From: Deltaproteobacteria bacterium UBA1386
Lineage (GTDB): Bacteria; Desulfobacterota; Syntrophorhabdia; Syntrophorhabdales; Syntrophorhabdaceae
Assembly (NCBI GenBank): GCA_002305765.1
Contig: DBQU01000075.1
Coordinates: 4,558 to 68,557, forward strand
DNA length: 64,000 bases
Direction: 5' to 3'
This document shows positions 60,132 to 64,000 of the stretch, in pieces. A program made the position numbers and the translations under genes. The notes below the pieces were generated by a model, which searched no databases, was not told the DNA's origin, and saw nothing but the letters and a program-made list of their open reading frames with translations. Every line of letters starts with the position of its first letter. Positions within the stretch are counted from its first letter, which is position 1.

Positions 60132-61925
60132 GTGCATAGCAGGGAAGAAGTGGTAATAGGCAATCAGGCCATCGCGAGGGGCCTTGTCGAGGCAGGCCTT
60201 GAGATAGCGGCGGCATACCCGGGGACGCCGAGTTCCGAGATACTGCCCGGAGTCGTCTATTTCAGGGACATGGAGGGATCGAAGATCCACACCGAGTGGT
60301 CGACGAACGAGCTCTGCGCCTTCGAGGTCGCCTTCGGGGCCGCGGCCTACGGCGGGGCCAGAGCGGCCTGTTTCATGAAGCAGGTGGGCCTCAATGTAGC
60401 GTTCCCGGCACTGATGAGGTCCCGGGAAAAGTCCATTGAGGGAGGGCTCGTGATCGTCTCCTGTGACGACCCCGGCCCGCAGTCGTCCCAGACGGAGCAG
60501 GACACGCGGCTTATAGCGACCCTCTTCGGGATCCCCGTTTTCGATCCGTCATCGCCGGCTGAGGCGGCCGATGTCGCCTACCACGCCCTCAATTGGTCCT
60601 TCGAGAACAAGGTACCCGTCATCATCCGTTCCACCCACCGGGTTAGCCATGCCCGCGAGTCGGTTCCCCTCTACGGCCCGGGGACGAGGAGGGTGGCCTT
60701 CAGGGAAGGACACGTTGCCGGAAGGGGCCGGAAGCTGGGCATCGTCGCGTCGGGCATGAGTTGCTCCCTCGTCTACGATGTCATGGAAGAGCTGGGCGCG
60801 TCGGAAGAGGTTTCCCTTTACAAGGTCCTCAAGGTCTATCCCGTCGACGAGGCCCTCACGGGGTTTGTCGATTCCATGGAACGCGTTCTCGTGGTTGAGG
60901 AAACGGACCAGGTGATAGAGGCGCTCATCGGCGACGCGAAAAAGGTGATGGGCCGCAGGGACGGCACGGTGCCGTCGGCGGGAGAGATCACCTACGATAT
61001 CGTGAGGGACATCCTGTCCCGGGTGCTTGCCGGGGCCGGAACGGACAGGCGTCCATTCGTGCCTGACGGGGGCATCGAAGAGGCGCTTTCCCATGTGGCC
61101 GTCGTCCCCAGGCCCCCGAAGCTCTGTCCCGGGTGCCCCCACAGGGCGTCTTTCTTCGCGATGCAGTACCTCTGGCCCGACACCATCTATCCCGGCGATA
61201 TCGGGTGCTACACGCTGGGCATATCACAGGGTGCCGTTGACACCTGCCTCGATATGGGCGCCGGGGTCACCCTCGCCGAAGGCTTCTATGACGCCTTCAA
61301 CCAGGACGGCAAGCTCGTCCCCATCCTTGCGTCGATAGGAGACTCGACGTTTCTGCACGCCTGTATGGCCCCTCTCTATGACGCCGTTAGAAACCGGAAG
61401 AGGTTCATCCTCGTCATCATGGACAACTCCACGACGGCCATGACGGGCATGCAGCCCACGCCGCAGTCGGGGGTCACCGTGGACGGGACGCGTACGCGAA
61501 GCGTCGCCATCGAGGACATCGTCAGGGGTCTCGGGGTGAACTACGTGCGCGTTGTCGATCCTTACGACGTTCCCGCGATGATCGGGACCATCAACGAGGC
61601 CTTCGGGCGCGTCAGGGAGGAAGCCCTCCCGGCGGTCATCATCGCCCGGCGCGAGTGCCTGCTCCTTGTAAAAGGGGCGGCGAAGCCCTCCGCCTACCCG
61701 GCGGACATCGAGCGGGATTGCATAGGCTGCAAGAGTTGCCTTAAGACCTTCGACTGCCCGGCGATGTCCTTCGATGAGGTGTCGAAGAAGATACTTATAG
61801 ACGACAGCCTGTGCACGAACTGCGGGATCTGCTACTATGCCTGTCCCGTCCAGCCGCAGGGTAAGGCCCTGAAGGCGGAAAAGAAAGCGGGCAGACCGGG
61901 CGCGGCGGCGCCGGGCAACCCCTGA
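60132..61925 (+). CDS. iorA: Indolepyruvate:ferredoxin oxidoreductase alpha subunit
   Basis: IorA converts arylpyruvates to arylacetyl-CoA and reduces ferredoxin; the reaction is reversible. The protein (about 597 residues) has AAYPGTPSSEILPG, WSTNELCAFEVAFGAAAYGG, the TPP site (CPGCPHRASFF, GDIGCYTLG, IGDSTFLHACM, MDNSTTAMTG) and a C-terminal 2[4Fe-4S] domain (CIGCKSCLKTFDCP; CTNCGICYYACP). The start is uncertain: GTG 60132 has GGGAGG at a good distance, whereas ATG 60117 five codons earlier has none. Confidence 0.95.
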   Translation: MHSREEVVIGNQAIARGLVEAGLEIAAAYPGTPSSEILPGVVYFRDMEGSKIHTEWSTNELCAFEVAFGAAAYGGARAACFMKQVGLNVAFPALMRSREKSIEGGLVIVSCDDPGPQSSQTEQDTRLIATLFGIPVFDPSSPAEAADVAYHALNWSFENKVPVIIRSTHRVSHARESVPLYGPGTRRVAFREGHVAGRGRKLGIVASGMSCSLVYDVMEELGASEEVSLYKVLKVYPVDEALTGFVDSMERVLVVEETDQVIEALIGDAKKVMGRRDGTVPSAGEITYDIVRDILSRVLAGAGTDRRPFVPDGGIEEALSHVAVVPRPPKLCPGCPHRASFFAMQYLWPDTIYPGDIGCYTLGISQGAVDTCLDMGAGVTLAEGFYDAFNQDGKLVPILASIGDSTFLHACMAPLYDAVRNRKRFILVIMDNSTTAMTGMQPTPQSGVTVDGTRTRSVAIEDIVRGLGVNYVRVVDPYDVPAMIGTINEAFGRVREEALPAVIIARRECLLLVKGAAKPSAYPADIERDCIGCKSCLKTFDCPAMSFDEVSKKILIDDSLCTNCGICYYACPVQPQGKALKAEKKAGRPGAAAPGNP

Positions 61926-61932
61926 AGAGGTC

Positions 61933-62859
61933 ATGGAAGCGGACCCCACCCTTTCCATAGTCATTATCACGAAAGACACCAGGGAGCTCCTGGAGGGGCT
62001 CTTTGATTCCATCGAAAAGGACACCTCGCTTACGTCTCTCGGCAGGGAGATCATCGTCATCGACAACGCGTCCACTGACGGCACGGAGAAATTTGTTAAG
62101 AGCGCCTGTCCCCATGCCCGGTATATACGCAACGACCGCAACGCGGGATTCGCTGTTGCGGTGAATCAGGGGGCGCGGGCGGCCGCCGGCAGATATATCC
62201 TTCTCCTCAACTCCGACACCCGCCTCATCGAAGGAGAGGTGGCGCGGATGGTGGCCACCGCTGAAGACATCCCGGATCTGGGATTGATGGGGCCTCAGCT
62301 CGTTTACGAGGACCTGAGCCTTCAAAGGTCGGTGGCAGCCGTCCCCGGCCTCACAGGAGAGGTGATCCCCGGTTCGGGCCGCGTCTCTCAACCGGCGTCG
62401 GACGGGAACACGGGGCCCGCCCGGGACGTGGAATCGCTTATCGGTGCCGCCATCATGATCCGGAAGGCCGCCTTCGACGACCTTCATGGTTTCGACGAGC
62501 GCTTCTTCTTCTTTCTCGAGGAGACGGACTTTTGCGTCCGGGCGAGGCAGAAGGGTTATCGGGTGGTCTTCTTCCCCGGGGCCCGGGTCATCCACCTCCA
62601 GGGAAGGACGGTCAGGAAGACCTGGGTGAAGGGTCGCATGGAATACAATATCTCCCTGAGGAAGTTCATGAAAAAGCATCATGGACGCCTGTACCTCACG
62701 GCCTTCGATGCCGTCAGGCTGGCAAAATCCCTGGCCTTTGTCATTGCTGTCCCCCTTTCCCTTTTCGGCTCCCGGATGCGGCTCCGCTATTCCTATTACC
62801 TCAATCTTGTGGTATGGTACATGCGCGCCTGCCCCGATGACGCGGGACTTCGCGGCTGA
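61933..62859 (+). CDS. Family 2 glycosyltransferase (rhamnosyltransferase-like)
   Basis: The 308-residue protein has a GT-A fold: TLSIVIITKDTRELLEGLFD, VIDNASTDGT, NAGFAVAVNQG, LLLNSDTRL with the metal-binding DxD-like NSDT, and GFDERFFFFLEETDFCVRAR, typical of the WcaE/rhamnosyltransferase group. A C-terminal amphipathic or membrane segment (residues about 250-285) is present. It probably builds a cell-surface polysaccharide. It starts 7 nt after iorA but has no obvious functional link. Confidence 0.9.
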   Translation: MEADPTLSIVIITKDTRELLEGLFDSIEKDTSLTSLGREIIVIDNASTDGTEKFVKSACPHARYIRNDRNAGFAVAVNQGARAAAGRYILLLNSDTRLIEGEVARMVATAEDIPDLGLMGPQLVYEDLSLQRSVAAVPGLTGEVIPGSGRVSQPASDGNTGPARDVESLIGAAIMIRKAAFDDLHGFDERFFFFLEETDFCVRARQKGYRVVFFPGARVIHLQGRTVRKTWVKGRMEYNISLRKFMKKHHGRLYLTAFDAVRLAKSLAFVIAVPLSLFGSRMRLRYSYYLNLVVWYMRACPDDAGLRG

Positions 62860-62897
62860 CGGACGCCGGTGCGGGACGAATAGGAGGTAAGGAACGC

Positions 62898-63911
62898 ATG
62901 TCGACCGTACTCAATATCTCGGGAGACGAACATATCACCATTGACACCTTTCAGCCCGGTGACGCCTTGGGCGTGGGGGACCTTTTCCGCAAGGTCTATG
63001 GGGAGGATTACCCGGTAAAGCTTGTCTACGATCCCGAGGGGCTCGTCAAGGCCTTTGAGAAACATGAAAACATCCCCGCCGTCGCCCGTTCTTCGAAGGG
63101 CATCGTCGTGGGGTACGTGAGCATCTTCAGGTCCGCCCCGGTCGAAACGGTTTACGAAGGGGGACAGGGTCTCGTCCTTGCGGACTACCGCGAGCACGGC
63201 ACCTTCCGAGAGCTGATCCGCTATTACTCCGAGGTACTGGCGCCTGCGTACGGTGCCGATGCCGTCTTCGGCGAGGCCGTTTGCAACCATATCTATTCCC
63301 AGAAGGCCTGGGCAATGCACGGGGCCATCGAGACCGCCCTCGAGGTGGACCTCATGCCCGGCGCGGTCTACGCGAAGGAGGGCACAACGGGCCGCGTGGC
63401 CACCCTGCACATGACGCGGATGTACCGGCCCATGGAACACACCGTCTACGCGCCCCGGCAATACGAGGAGGCCATGCGGTTCATCTATGACGGGTTCACG
63501 AGCGGTGCCCGTGTCGCGAAGGCGACGGACGAGTCCGCGGAAAGGGAGCCGACATCCATCGAAAGCAGCCATTTCGAATTTGCCCACGTCACGCGCATGA
63601 CCGTGCGCCAGGCCGGGCAGGACTTCCCCGCCGTTTTCGAGGAGTATGAACGCGATGCCCTTCAGAAGGGCATGGTCGTCATCCAGGTGTGGCTCAAGCT
63701 CTCCTGGCCCTTTATCGCCGGTCTGACGGACTGGCTCAGCGGGAGGGGATACTTCTTCGGGGGCATTCTCCCCCGGTGGTTCGGCGAAGACGGGCTCCTC
63801 ATGCAGAAGATCGCCGTCCGTCCGAACTGGGAGGGGATAATGCTGTACTCCGACAGGGCGAAGGACATTCTCGCGGCAGTGCGCGAAGACTGGCAAAGGG
63901 TGACAACGTAA
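62898..63911 (+). CDS. GNAT-like two-domain acyltransferase family protein
   Basis: The 337-residue protein looks like two GNAT-type halves: residues about 15-150 (GDLFRKVYGEDYPVK; GLVLADYREHGTFRELI resembles the acyl-CoA site) and about 225-335 (FEFAHVTRMTVRQAG; GGILPRWFGEDGLLMQKI). No signal peptide or membrane segment. An AGGAGGTAA ribosome site precedes the ATG. Substrate unknown, and the family call is by pattern only. Confidence 0.7.
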   Translation: MSTVLNISGDEHITIDTFQPGDALGVGDLFRKVYGEDYPVKLVYDPEGLVKAFEKHENIPAVARSSKGIVVGYVSIFRSAPVETVYEGGQGLVLADYREHGTFRELIRYYSEVLAPAYGADAVFGEAVCNHIYSQKAWAMHGAIETALEVDLMPGAVYAKEGTTGRVATLHMTRMYRPMEHTVYAPRQYEEAMRFIYDGFTSGARVAKATDESAEREPTSIESSHFEFAHVTRMTVRQAGQDFPAVFEEYERDALQKGMVVIQVWLKLSWPFIAGLTDWLSGRGYFFGGILPRWFGEDGLLMQKIAVRPNWEGIMLYSDRAKDILAAVREDWQRVTT

Positions 63912-63916
63912 ATCCC

Positions 63917-63946
63917 TTGAGGTGGTTTTCTGAAGTGTGGTATAAC
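63917..63946 (+). promoter_or_regulatory. Candidate promoter of tRNA-Ser
   Basis: TTGAGG, 18 nt, TATAAC, ending 10 nt before the first base of the tRNA. Confidence 0.55.
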
Positions 63947-63956
63947 AAATGTCACC

Positions 63957-64000
63957 GGAGAGATGTCCGAGCGGCTGAAGGAGCACGATTGGAAATCGTG
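63957..64000 (+). tRNA. tRNA-Ser (GGA anticodon), 3' part beyond the window
   Basis: The sequence starts GGAGAGATGTCCGAGCGG, with the D-arm features of a class II tRNA. An anticodon stem CACGATT/AATCGTG then encloses GGA. The variable arm, T arm and acceptor end lie outside. Serine is indicated by the anticodon and by the 5' sequence common to bacterial tRNA-Ser. Confidence 0.93.

Overview
This is a GC-rich bacterial window that reads as one motility locus with metabolic neighbours. The gene complement suggests a strictly anaerobic, probably syntrophic member of the former Deltaproteobacteria (Desulfobacterota or Syntrophorhabdales-like). It has sigma-54 plus FliA flagellar control, three bactofilins with an M23 peptidase, indolepyruvate:ferredoxin oxidoreductase, a TrpB2 and clostridial-type ferredoxin domains. 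No 16S gene is present, so the taxonomy is inference.

Layout. 1-1.5 kb: motB (cut by the window edge) and motA on the minus strand behind a candidate sigma-28 promoter. 1.8-4.7 kb: minus-strand ferredoxin-pyrR-pyrB-pyrC operon. 5.0-7.5 kb: minus-strand M23 peptidase and three bactofilins, one with a sigma-54 promoter. 7.8-32.7 kb: plus-strand flagellar genes, comprising a small exported protein and an NtrC-type regulator, a PAS kinase/NtrC-type pair, flgBC-fliEFGHIJ, fliK-flgDE, fliLMNOPQR-flhBA-flhFG and fliA. 32.7-42 kb: chemotaxis genes (HDOD, cheB, HEAT-repeat protein, cheR, cheY, cheA; an EAL-HDOD gene on the minus strand; cheW and a small protein). 42-50 kb: minus-strand tetR-RND efflux operon and an MFS transporter. 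50.6-55 kb: a large ABC-sensor/PAS hybrid kinase, and a transaldolase-like gene on the other strand. 55.3-62 kb: trpB2, a small Cys protein, an aminotransferase, a degenerate IorA paralogue, iorB and iorA. The window ends with a glycosyltransferase, a two-domain acyltransferase-like protein and the 5' part of a tRNA-Ser(GGA).

Regulatory logic visible in the sequence. GG-N10-GC sigma-54 sites precede the flagellar kinase, fliL, cheW and a bactofilin, with a weaker one before fliK; two NtrC-type activators are encoded here. TAAA-N-CCGATAA sigma-28 sites precede motAB, the chemotaxis operon (abutting the fliA stop codon) and the hybrid kinase. This is a sigma-54 to FliA hierarchy that appears to extend beyond motility proper.

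Two observations stand out. First, the trpB2 gene is preceded by a textbook but apparently compact tryptophan attenuator: a 15-residue leader peptide with four consecutive Trp codons, then an antiterminator arm and an intrinsic terminator. This implies that the trpB2/aminotransferase/IOR cluster responds to Trp starvation, i.e. salvages Trp rather than only degrading it. Second, nearly every operon boundary carries an element made of degenerate 7- or 9-nt words repeated in strict period, usually with an inverted array of the same word facing it across a spacer. Each site has its own word, two sites share a homologous spacer, and two enclose an intrinsic terminator. Several predicted promoters also place the transcription start only about 2-7 nt before the start codon, suggesting leaderless or near-leaderless mRNAs.
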